Shown here in pieces: positions 48,661 through 59,400 of a stretch of DNA of 64,000 nt. A program made the translations under genes and the position numbers. Source of the DNA: Andrena cerasifolii. Taxonomy: Eukaryota; Arthropoda; Insecta; Hymenoptera; Andrenidae. The number at the start of each line of letters is the position of its first letter. The stretch's first letter is position 1. The DNA is taken from contig NC_135121.1 of the NCBI RefSeq assembly GCF_050908995.1, forward strand, positions 8,432,001 through 8,496,000, read 5' to 3'. Under the pieces are notes generated by a model. It saw only the letters and a list, made by a program, of their open reading frames with translations. It was not told the DNA's origin and made no database searches.

Positions 48661-50046
48661 AGCTGAATAGTAGGATTCGATTCTAAATTCTTTAGCGGCC
48701 TATACCGACAGTGGTATAACGTACTATGTATACTATGAGTAAACTCATCATAACAGAAGGCACAAAGTCCGAAATAATTGGTACCTAGAATAGATCCATC
48801 TGCAAAATCGTAACGAAGTCTAAGCGAGTCCGCTCAAGGGTCGTACACGGTCTGCGAGCCCCGTGCCCTGGACTTACATTAAAATCCTTTCAAGTCGAAC
48901 ATGACGCGCGAAGCCGTCGACAGACTAGAAGCTCTCGAGGACGCGATTAACCGAGGAAGAGGAACGAGCGGCGACGCAGCGGTATCGGCGCAACGGCACA
49001 GCAGACTCGTCTTTTCACGAGCGCGATATCGTCATCGCGCAAACAGCGTATATGCATTAAACCATGAACCCACTATCCCCGACGTCATATCCAATACACG
49101 TTGTTAGGGGGGGTTGCCGAAGCCGAGCTGTGGAGAGGATCGACGAGGAAGCCTGGGCAAGAGGGGAGCAGGCAGAGCGGGGTTGGTTGCAGGGTGGTTT
49201 TCAGGGTGGCTGCCAACCCCCCTGCCCCCAAGCCCCGGGCCCTACGGTGCGGTAATGGCATTAACCGAGCTGCAATATGATTACCGCTCTCGCAAGGTAA
49301 CCTGATCACACCCGAAATCTATGGGGTGTCCGTAGTATGAGGGACAATGTACCGTGCTCCGAATTGCTGCGCAACGTTACGCAACCGCGGCCACCAGCAC
49401 CCACCGACCAACCCGCCACATCTCTCTTCCTCTTTCTCTTTCTCTTTCCCCCCCGATCTCGACCTTCCCCTACACCTCGCCCCTTTAATCGCGTTGCGCT
49501 TTTTGCGGCTCAGATTACCCGTGAATCATTAGATGCCCCGCTAGGATCGAGAAGCGCCGCGCCGTGGCGCGGGGCCACCGTTCCTCCTTATCTTGGCATT
49601 AGGAGATTAGTGTCCCTCCACCAAGCGCGTTTTTCCGTCTTCGTTTCTTTTCGTTACGGCCAAGGCTTTCCCCCCGGGATGAAAGCAATTTAGGAAATGT
49701 TTCTTTTTGCCGCACGGCCCCGGCTGTGTCGTTTATCTTCGCCCACCGCTTAAGCGCGCTTTGATAAGTGAATGATTGGGGACCTCGTGGGAACACGTTC
49801 GAGGATTCACGCTGTTCTCGGCGACTCCGACGAGCGACGAGCGCGCTCCTCTGCTTCGCGTGCTCTCTGTGGACTTTGGAGGACGCGAACACGAAGAGAA
49901 ACGGGGGAGGTCCGCTTGATGAAGACGACGAGCGACGAGGAGCGCTCGTCGCTCTACGAGACGTCCGTACGAATTGCGGACAGGAACGTAGCCGACGCGC
50001 GGCAGACGAACGTGGACGAACGAACGGCGATTGAAAGACGAACGTA
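48661..50046. other. intron next to the hth exon, no further exon seen
   Basis: CpG-rich sequence downstream of the hth donor. It includes a pyrimidine-rich CTCTTTCTCTTTCTC run at about 49423-49455 and the stem-loop at 49931-49953. The open frames covering 49599-50077 are shadows around the exon-intron junction. Confidence 0.4.
49931..49953 (-). other. GC-rich stem-loop in the hth intron just past the donor
   Basis: AGCGACGAG (49931-49939) is followed by a 5-base loop and the exact reverse complement CTCGTCGCT (49945-49953). In the hth pre-mRNA the stem would lie about 100-125 nt downstream of the donor, next to the first in-frame stop. A related GACGAGCGACGAGCGCGCTC stretch lies at about 49828-49847. 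The pairing is seen in the sequence; any role in splicing is inference. Confidence 0.45.
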
Positions 50047-50058
50047 GACACTTACCGT
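50047..50058 (-). promoter_or_regulatory. hth: splice donor of the hth exon
   Basis: On the minus strand the exon ends CACCTTACG and the intron begins GTAAGTGTC, a near-consensus donor. The junction falls in phase 0 right after the Thr of LFQHLT, where family members have an intron inside the homeodomain. Read-through would add 33 codons and then meet TAG at 49954-49956. Confidence 0.9.
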
Positions 50059-50204
50059 AAGGTGTTGAAACAGCCACGCCCTGAGGATGTTGGTCGCGAC
50101 CTTGGGAAAGATGCCTCTCTTCTTCTGGTTCTTCTTACCCGTCGAATCGTCGTCTTCCTCGCCGGTGCCCTCGCCGCTGCCGATACTCGCGTTACTCGCG
50201 TCAC
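50056..50204 (-). CDS. hth: homothorax internal exon: acidic linker and first half of the TALE homeodomain
   Basis: Seen: on the minus strand, after an acceptor, two bases complete a Gly codon and 49 codons follow. They read DASNASIGSGEGTGEEDDD, then STGKKNQK, then KRGIFPKVATNILRAW and LFQHLT, and end in phase 0 at a GTAAG donor. Known: this matches the linker and the start (helix 1) of the Hth/Meis homeodomain, whose next residues HPYPSE begin a separate exon in this family. Hth binds DNA with Extradenticle and Hox proteins and carries Extradenticle into the nucleus. It acts in proximo-distal limb, eye-antennal and segment identity patterning. The MEIS/HM domain must lie upstream, beyond 64000 or unrecognised, and the recognition helix downstream. 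Oddity: the linker has STG where I recall ASG in Drosophila, a conservative change. Identity is very secure. The only alternative would be another Meis-class gene, and insects usually have just hth. Confidence 0.96.
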
Positions 50205-50218
50205 CTGCAACAAATCAT
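50205..50218 (-). promoter_or_regulatory. hth: splice acceptor of the hth exon
   Basis: On the minus strand the intron ends TTTGTTGCAG immediately before GTGACGCG. A T-rich run lies just upstream. The AG is the only one that keeps the linker in frame with the known Hth sequence, with a phase-1 junction splitting a Gly codon. Confidence 0.9.
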
Positions 50219-50867
50219 AAACCCGAATCAGCATCATCTACCCCGAGGGCAATCAAATTTTTGTCCAAGTCGAAGGGTTTCGAGCCCTAAGTGCGAAGGA
50301 TGAAATTATCCCAATTACATAATCCCGCAACTTCTACCCGCCCCCCATCTGTGTTGAGAATATATTATCAAGGGGTAAGGTCTCCAAGCAGTTGAAACCA
50401 CGTCCCGATTTTCGGTGCAAACTATACCGAGCGATAACTACCTCCACCCCTGCAGCCGGTTCCCATGCATACAAACACCATTAAGCCACCCGCAATCACC
50501 CTGTCCCTCTTTCGCTGGCTGGCCCCCTAAACGTTCCAGCCCCTCGCCCGCCCCTCTTTTTCATCCCCACTGGCGCATTAATTCCCCGTCATTTATCAAT
50601 CTTAGCTTTTTAATTGCACGGTCACCGGGGACTCGAGCGGCGAGACGGTAATGAGAGATATTAAGACCGCTTACGGTCACGCTTCGCCGGGGCAAATATC
50701 ATTTTTATAAATTATCAGAGCCGATCCCAGGTAACCCTCCCACGCCCCCCTTCCTGTCACATCCATTCCTCGCATTAATTAAGACGGAAGCTGATGAACT
50801 CCCCTGACGCCTACACGGGAGCAAGAAGAGAAAGTTTCGAAACAGTTCGTTGAAATCTCACAAGGGA

Positions 50868-51281
50868 ACACATCCCGAACCCGCAAATTCAAAACCTTCT
50901 GAAACTTTGTGAATATGTAGGGAATTTCCTCCTGATTATAACGCAGTTTTTATTTGCTGCCCAAATTCACTCTAAGGAGGTGTAATTGGCCCCTGAAAAT
51001 CCGGTTATTTTCCGATTTTATGTTATAACTCGTGAACTGTAAAATAATTTTTTATCAAACCATAGATCTAATTAAAAGAAGTAACTTTTCTCTTGAAACT
51101 TTTTTTCTATCTCTTAAATAAATTAAATAAATTTTTAAACACTGCGATTTCGGTAACAATCTCCGGACTTGGTTACATCTAGTTCGGGCGATAACTACAC
51201 TCATATAGATTAAAAAAATCTTTGGTACTTTCGTTTCAGATGACTAGGACGGCCGCAATTCGTGCGCCCGATGGGGCCGGT
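50868..51281 (+). repeat. CCCGAACCC repeat fragment, copy 3
   Basis: CATCCCGAACCCGCAAATTC, then TGAAACTTTGTGAATATGTA, ATAACGCAG and CAAATTCACTCTAAGGAGGT match about 23205-23420 of the 22882 element further than copy 2 does, including a GTTATAACTCGTGAACTGTA-like part. It runs directly into a different repeat at 51282, so it is a composite or nested insertion scar. Confidence 0.7.
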
Positions 51282-51475
51282 TTTCGATGACATGACCTTC
51301 GGCGTGTAACTTGTACAAATTTCAATATAATGCATTCCAAAAATTTGTGTTGATAGTTCAAACGCTACTAAATATGTGTCCAAAACCCCTGCCCTGTAAG
51401 TGCGATAGGTTTTCCAGGATTAATTTCCAAATATCACCTTCAAAAACGAGTGTCTAGACTAGAATACCCCCTTAA
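51282..51475 (+). mobile_element. half copy of the TTAA-GGGGTATTCT element
   Basis: GATGACATGACC, TTTCAATATAATGCATTCCA, AGTGCGATAGGTTTTCC and the terminal AGAATACCCCC-TTAA match 27961-28163 closely. No matching left end is present upstream, so only the right part survives. Confidence 0.8.
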
Positions 51476-54400
51476 TTGTGCGTTTAAGAGGAGAATTGTA
51501 AGATGATTTATCCGGGAGGGAAAAGCGACGCGCGAGAGTCTAACCGGTCGTCAGCGAAAGACCCCATCATCAGAATTCACCTGACATCCCTCGCCGATCC
51601 ATCTACGGCTAGAACGGCCGGAAGTTCGAGGCCTCCCTTTATTCCTTTCTCTCTCAATCAGCGCAGAAGGAGACCGGCAGGCTACTTACGCCGACGGATT
51701 ATAAATGACCGAGCCTTATCGTGCTGCCCAAGGCTCCGGTTCCCAAGCTTCTATCGTAACAGAGAGATCAGGGTGAGCCCGGTGCTCCCAGGGGTTTCAC
51801 GATGACAGGTCGCCCGGGGGCGCCAGCCCACCGCCACCTACTCTCAACCCCTCTTCTTGCCCAGAGAACGGCCTCGTGGCCGAGATTAACTTTGAATTCG
51901 TCCAACCGGGCCGTCCAGCGAGGAAGGGGTGGTCGAGGGTCGCCAGCGGCTGGGGACGAGAAAAATTTGTCCGTCGTAGGAGCGGACGGACCGGAACGAC
52001 GGGAGATCGATGGAAATCGGACGCATTCTCGCGTTCGCCCCCTTTCCGAAAGCGACTCGGAGGTGGAGAGAGCGGGAAGGAAAGCGATCGACTTCGATCA
52101 GGCCCGACGACCACCTGCCATTCGATTCGACGACGAGATTCAAGGCGGCGATCTGGCGCGATACCGCGGGATACCGAAGAGAATAATGGTCGAGGGTTGA
52201 GGGTCACGGTGTTCAGTTATCGGTGACGTTCCAAGTAGCAAGAACTTTTTATCGCTCCGATTCTGTGCATCCCCTGCAATACCATTTGATGAAGGAAACA
52301 GAATTATTCTACCGTAGACTGTACAACGAGGCTATACAAAGTTATAAGGACAAAAACGGCTCCATGACTCCTGGAATTAGGATACGCGAGAGCACGCAAT
52401 AGTGGCCGAGAAATCACGTCATCGTCGCGAATCCTTACGGTCGGATTCACAAGGAGCCAGGAGTCTTGGCGTCGACCCGTTTGCCTCTCGAGGCGGCAGG
52501 CTTGTTTTCGTCCATCGGACAAGAGCCGTTTGGTCCTTCAGCGTGCCCAGCAAAAACGACGTTAGAGAGGATCCTCGCCCTCCCGCCTGTACCCTCCCGG
52601 TAATGGCGACCGCCATGCAAGCGAATAGAGCGGTCTAGAGGCGCGCGGAACGGCCAGCAGGCGGCTAGCGGAATAACGGAATGGCCAGCGGACCGTCCCC
52701 CTGATTGCAGTTAATTTACTCGGTGAATCGAGTTAATGTAGCGTGCCGATCCTGCGCCGCCGTTACCCCGCGCCCCGACGTATCGGCCGAAGAAGCGTGC
52801 TGCTTCTGCTCGTCAGGAATTTCTCATTTCCGCGAGGAGAAACTAATCCCACCGAAAAACCTTGCCGTCCAGCAAGAAACCCAAGATGAACACCGCGACC
52901 TGGCTGTGCTAATAGAAGATACGTTCCCATAGAACGAGGAGTAAATCTACTTGGCAAAACGGGGGGGAAATGTTACATCGTAGGGATGCTTCAGCCTCCG
53001 TTCTCTCAGTCACGAGCGGCTGAGGAACACGCGCGTGCCACCAGCAAATGGCCAAAATCACACACAACTGACGCCAGTTACATCCTCTTTTATTCGTCAC
53101 AGTTGAAAGAGTACAATCAAAACGTCCCTCTGCTCTCTACGTTCAACCCCCGAAGCATCGATACACAGCCTCACGCGTAATGCAATTGCATTCTTATCCA
53201 CGCGTGACCGACAGCCCACGTCCTGCCACTAACGTAGCAAAGCCGTTTCTCGTGGGATTAGATTAAGTTCAACGACTTGATCATACCGTGACTCTGGAGT
53301 CGGGTTCTCTAGCCTAGATCCAGCATCCTGCCGTCGCGAAGGGGCCGATGGTCAAGCAAAAAACAACCGTCTCCCGCCTGCGTCCTCCAGCCCGACGAAA
53401 ATTAAACGGTCCAGGAATCAAGCTCGAATTTACCGTCGCCATAAATCCCCCCAGGGGCAGAGGGGGAAAGTCGCGAAAATTGTCGACGGGATGCGCCGTT
53501 GGTTCGCGCGTGCACGCACGTTTACGAGGGCCGACTGCACCCCGAGCCATATCGTCCTCGTGTTGATTTACGCGGCGCACCGCGCATTTTTACTGCCGCG
53601 TTATAGAGATTTAAGCGCGGCCAATTATACGTTTAGACGCCGTCCTCCTCGCCCGGCACAGACGAAGGCTCCGCGGTCCTGACGACCAACGCGAGACGAA
53701 CGTCGCGTCGCGGTGAACACCACGCCATCCTCCGCTCTCTCCGTGCTTCTTTCTTTCGAGCTGTCGCGGGCTATACTTAGCCGATGGGTCAAGAATAAGC
53801 GAAGTCTCACGTCGGCCTGACTATATGCTATTTCGGGAGGGCGAACGGACAGCCGAAACATGCGGCCCTACGTCGAAGAGCTTGGGAAGCGGTCGCGTGC
53901 TTCTGCCTCGATTCCAACCGCGTAACTGATGAATGCGACTTTTACAAGCTCCACTGCTAATAGTTACCAAACGACCCACTGTATCCAGAGTGCCTGAGGG
54001 TGTGTGAGTTTTCACTCACGCACTGGACACCTCCTTTCGCCATCTCGCGCGATACACGAAAGAACGGAGATCCGAAGGTTCGACAGATTGGAAGTCTGTT
54101 ACTCGCCGACGTGGTTCGCTGGGCTGCCAATTAGAACTGTCCTCCTTGTAGAGATGAATGCCACGGGAAGAATGGAAGAGCGGTTAATAATACGAAGTGA
54201 TTCGTGCCTACCTCCATAAATATGCATAAACCTCGGTTGCTACGCTCGACTGTCTGCAGGATACAATCAAGCGATCGAAGGATTCGAAGCCCCGCAGCAT
54301 CCCAGCTGGAACGAGCAACCTGCGCGCGTTGAGTCGCCGTGAAAGTAATAAGCAGCGAAAGTAGTAATAATGATAATCGAGAAGCAATGAGGCGGACGTA

Positions 54401-55032
54401 CGTGATCATTAGCAAACCGTCGGGACGACTATGAAAGAGTAACGAGAGACCTCCGCCAGGCCTAAACGCCACGATAACGCAATAATTCGAAGGGGAACAG
54501 GTAGCAATTAATGTCACGCGCCGCGAGCCGTCTTTTCACCGATCCGCGCGCATGCAACCGCGAAGAAAAGAAGTCGGGAGGCGGATGACAACGGGATAGA
54601 GGCACGACGACCACCGAAAACGTCTTCCTCGGGGGACGAGATCTCTACCTCTACTTAGGGTGGCCGCGGCGGTCCATCGAAATAAACCGCGCATATGGCC
54701 GCCAAAAATAAACTCCTTATTCCCATGCCGTCGAACGAGCCGAGGACCGTGTCCTCTCCACCTTCTTCCCTTTTCGCCGTTCCCTCGTCCTCTCACGGTG
54801 GCTTCTTCCATCCGCGCGGATCCGCTCCGAGCGCGGGACTGCCTTTTGCCGCGCGGACTGCGTAAAACCGCCTCGAGCCGACCTTCCTTCGACTATGTAG
54901 GCTAGGGTGGCTCTTATTTTCGACTTTTGAATTTTCTTCGGAGCACCCTCCAGAATAGTTCCAAATAATTAACAAAAAAATCCGTGTAAAGTTTGAGCTC
55001 GGTCGATTTTATATAATATCCTCCAAGTTATT
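51476..55032. other. intronic sequence, no gene seen
   Basis: CpG-rich with chance frames on both strands. I looked for the preceding hth exon (expected to end in a GTSAS-like run) and did not find it. Confidence 0.35.
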
Positions 55033-55266
55033 GAAAAAGATAAAAAAAAATCTTATTTTCAGTGTTTGATATGTCATGAATGTTTCCTGAAAATTTGGGA
55101 CCGAAATTCGCAAAACTATCGAAGATATAGACTCTATCTTCGCAGAAATATCGAAATATGAGACTCTATATCTTCGATATTTTTGCGAATTTCGGTCCCA
55201 AATTTTCAGAAAACATTCATGACACATCAAACACTGAACATAAGAAATTTTTTTTTTATCTTTTTC
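55033..55266. repeat. fold-back palindrome with about 100-bp arms
   Basis: Left arm 55033-55131 (GAAAAAGATAAAAAAAAATC, CATGAATGTTTCCTGAAAAT, GGGACCGAAATTCGCAAAAC, ATCGAAGATATAG) is the inverse of right arm 55165-55266 with a few mismatches. The about 33-base centre repeats CTCTAT and ATATCGA words. It is non-coding. No target duplication is clear. Confidence 0.85.
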
Positions 55267-56120
55267 GCATATTTCGGTATGTGCCCCAACTTAAATGTTT
55301 GAAAATAGTCCTCGAAAATTTACGGGTATCACGTTTCAAGGGAGAGTTATGGATGCGCAATTAGGGTGTCTTTTCCTGGAGATCCGGGTGTGCGTCAAAT
55401 TCTTGATTGCTCATTCGATCGGTGGTTTGATTTCTTTGTTGATAGATTACGCTTACGCGTGCTTGGAAATAATAAATTGCAATCGGAGGCTGGGAATTTT
55501 CAACGCGGTCCCCTACAACACGATTATTTTTAGTAATAATTCAGTCAAAAGCGAAGGTTGGTTTGTACATTATTTGAGGGTTAATTGCGAGCACTGGCGT
55601 AAAAGGTCGACAAAACATCGGCCTGTTAAAGCTCTGGATTAAATTTATCGGTATTAGAGAGTGTGAAATATGAATGGTGTTAAATCAAGCCCCAAAAATA
55701 TATTTCATTTTTCAAAACACACCGTGAACGTCACGCAATAACAAACGATAAAGAGCGAATCCCGTTAAAGTGGAAAATTTAATGTCCCGCGTTTGTATAT
55801 GATATAATATTTGCAATAAACGTTTTGCAGGATTTTTACACGCGTTATCGAAACTATAAAATAAAGTTATTCGCGTGTGTTTGTTTACAGTTCGACCATT
55901 GTAAAACTATGCCTTAGAAAAACATTTGCCTCTCTCTAGCTATTATTCGTCGACTGCGTTATTACATAAACATTGTTATTCTCAATGTATACTAATCGCA
56001 ATGTACGAGGAAAAACACGGAATTCTTCAGCCTGGGGTAATGCCCTGATTACCTATCCGGTAAACACACCCGCGGAAGCATATCTATTACGGCGGAGCGA
56101 TACTATATAGGTCTGGGTTA
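55267..56120. other. A+T-richer intronic sequence, no gene seen
   Basis: A 115-codon plus-strand frame (55295-55642) crosses moderately A+T-rich DNA but has no recognised domain. The stretch continues as A+T-rich single-copy sequence up to the tandem duplication. Confidence 0.3.
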
Positions 56121-56404
56121 ATCATTTTTAGGAGAAAAAGGAACCTGCAGTCATGAATATTTTTCCAAAAATTTTTTACAGTTGTGTTTGGTTAATCAAA
56201 GAACAATTATCCCGCATCCAGGCCGACTAAAAATCCAAATTTAAATATTCGCCTACATAGTATGATTATATAATTATTTTTAGGAGAAAAAGAAACCCGC
56301 AGACATGAATATTTTTCCAATTTTTTTACAGTTATGTTTGGTTAATTAAACGACAACTATCCCGCACCCAGGCTAACAGAAAATTCAAATTTAAATTTTC
56401 CACT
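56121..56404 (+). repeat. 152-bp tandem direct duplication
   Basis: TTTTTAGGAGAAAAAGGAAC, TCATGAATATTTTTCCAA, GTTTGGTTAAT and TATCCCGCAYCCAGGC recur at an offset of 152 bases, once at 56121-56272 and again at 56273-56404. The copies differ by roughly a dozen substitutions plus small indels in A/T runs, so the event is not recent. Non-coding. Confidence 0.85.
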
Positions 56405-59400
56405 CCGCCCTAATATATGTCGCACGTATCTGCCGAGGTTCCTCCTCAGAATATCAAAAACCGCAGGTGCATTTCGGAATGCCGACAGGAGGAAAGGGTT
56501 TTTCGCGTGGCTGGAAATCACGGAAGGGGTCAACGTACCAAAACACTCGGTTCTGGCTCGAGTTCTCGTTGAAGAGCGTCGGCGGTGTCGGCCTCGACCA
56601 GTTACCACTGGCAGAGGCTGCTCTCTTCGTCGATTCCGAAACTATTTTCGGCGATGAAATGCGGCTCGACGGATCGTGCCCCACCCCCGTGTGGGCTCCC
56701 CCCATTTTTTGCTCCCCCTTTTCCTTTTTGCTCTTCCTCCGCCGCCGAGCCAGCCCCCTTCCGGCGCGGCGGTCGTGTGTCGCGCGCGAAGATCGCCTCG
56801 CTCGATTTCCCGTGGCGCGCGCGTATCTGAGCATCTCCTAGCGGCCGCGACAGCCGCTTAATCCGAGAATCTGCTTAACCGAAAGATTAATTGGCGATTG
56901 TGGGAGAGATGAGGCGCGATGAGGAGTTTGTCCCGTGGCGAGAACGGCGACGGTGTGTCCCCTCCGGGCAACGAAATCGAGCAGCGTGGTCGTTCGCACC
57001 GCCAGCCAGCGCCAGAGAGCGCACTTTGTAGGAGTTTGTCTTACAAATGAGCCGAGCGACGGGGATAATTTAGTATGCCACGGCCGTGGCGCGTTAACCT
57101 TTCGCTGAGCGACGCTTAGATGCGCTCGTTACGCTTTGCTTATTCGTCTGGGGTATCCCTTATTCGGCGGACACGCGGAACAGATCTCGCGGCTCGATAA
57201 CCCCCCGCAGAAGGAATCGAAGGTGGTGACGGTTCCCTCGCGGACACGGAATCGCTACTGGCGGATTTTTCTCGCCGAGCCTCGCGGTTACGCGACACGC
57301 GGCCGCAGGGATTGCGCAACGGTGGAAGGGGTAGAACGATGCGTGGATGCGTCGCGTAGATTCGTGGCTTTCGTGAGATTCTTGTATCCGATGGTGACGC
57401 AAGATGCGTCCGCCCGAGATCCGGACCAGCAGAGCAGACGAAAATACCGGCCTATCGTCAAACGAGACGGGGATACGAGTCGAAGGGACCGAAAAAAGAG
57501 ACGACCGCGTCGGGTTTGTACGGATTAACGGGTGGATTCCTCGAACTCTCGTTCCGTACAAGCCAGAGGACACCTTGCTTTTTGTGCGAAACTTGCCGGG
57601 GGTGTTTAAAATTGTAGAAACGCGAGAGCGACGGGGATCGCGCGGTGGTGCTGCGATCTCTGCGATTGTTTACACGAACTTGGGTGAACGACGCGGAGGA
57701 ACCGCGTCGAAGTGGCCGAAAGAGAAACACGTATTTCGACACCTGACGCTGCTCGTCAGCGATAAACGTCCGACGGCCGCCACTTATTTACCAAGTCAAA
57801 ATATAAACTATTAATAGACCCCGTAAAATAGGGAGTGCACGTTCAATCCTTGAAATTATTTGGCATTTCCCGCGGCCGGGACACGCCGTCGAACGCGTTC
57901 AACGCGAAAGTCGACGACGCGGCAGAAATTTATCGTTTACCGGCGACTCTTTCAAAACAAACCAGCTATGCGACCGAACGTAAACGGGTCTACGTAAAAT
58001 CATACAAAATGTAAATGCGAGGGAGAACGTCTGAACGCTCGGGATTGCCCGTAAATCCCTAGCCCACGGGGGACCATAAATTATGGGATAATTTTTGAAA
58101 AATTTCTACTGCCCCGCAATGAAACTCATCAACTGCCCCCGTGTCCCGTATCGAATATTAGCCATATATCCTCACGACCAGCCAGAATCGGCAAAAAAAA
58201 GCCAAAAAATACGTGTACGGGCACTAAATATTCGAGTAATAAATGTATCAGCATCCCGCATGCGAATTCCTAAGACGATGCACCCCACTATTCGAGTTTG
58301 GTTCGTCTTACAGAAATCGACGTGTACCTAGGTAGTCAATTTATTCCGCGACCGTTATGAGAATGCATTTCTCGAACGGGGCACAAGAAAGAGGATCCCC
58401 GTTCTTTGCCAGTGTCTCTTTTAAGACCTCTTTCCCTGCGTGCATTCATTGCTCCGTGCGTGGTTTGAATATCAATCCTATCTTACGCTCCGCATCGTCT
58501 GAACGGAGCCGTCTATTAAAACAAATAGAAAATCTGAATGACGTCGGGAGGAGATCTAAACTGGCCAAGCGGAGAAGAGGATCGGTGTGCCGGGGCGAAC
58601 GGACGTGGAACGATAAAAGAAAGCGATCGGGGACAGGCGAGCCGCGAGAACGCGCGGGAAAGGCGAGGAACGGAGCGCGCGCGGTTGATTGAGACATCGA
58701 CGGAGCAGCTGTGACAGTTATCTGATTCATGGACATGCCGAGTATATTTTATGCCGTACGACCTATGAATACAGATCGATCGGACGCGGGACAGCGGCCG
58801 TTGGCGGCTCCACTGGCCCGAGGAGATCATAGGTGCCTCCTCGTATATGGATATATCAATTACGCGCGTACGCGAACCGGCGCAACACGTACGTGTAGGA
58901 AGAAGCGACGCGGTCTGGCGAACGAGCGAACGAGCGAGCGCGTTGGAGGCACCGCTGGCGCGGCGGGGAACATCGCATTACGATTCATCAGGCGTCCAGG
59001 ATACCAGTTCCGCGAGGATCCGCGGAGATACTTATCCGTTAACGATCTCTACGTGATAAATCGCCGATTTGTATCGACGCCTCGTGTCGCACGATACGCA
59101 GCCACGGCAGCGTAAATCCTGTCCCCGATGGCTACTGTGCCTCCTCCGCGGTTAAGATTACGATTACGCCTGCGAGGCTCTGCGGAGGAGAGCCGGATCG
59201 ACAGGCGGCAAACTAGAAAGCGCTCCGATCGAAGGGAAAGTCGAACGTCGAGGAAGGGCAGAGATCAGCGGAGAGACTCGCCGCGTGATGGATACACGAA
59301 CGGGCCAGCAACTCATCGTTCCTGTAACACGAATTCGACGCGCGGCGCTCCGGCGAGGAGGGCGACGTGGATCATTAACGCAGGAGTCGCGGTGCAGATT

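Larger units (their letters stand above)
1..50055 (-). other. hth: downstream intron of hth (partial, more than 50 kb)
   Basis: Everything left of the donor is read as the intron that splits the homeodomain. I looked on the minus strand for an exon encoding HPYPSEDQ, QLAQDTG or NNWFINARRR and found none, so the 3' part of hth is inferred to lie left of base 1. The stretch is single-copy, CpG-rich sequence with many short transposon remnants, listed separately. A short or divergent exon could have been missed by eye, so the intron limits rest on the single recognised exon. Confidence 0.7.
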
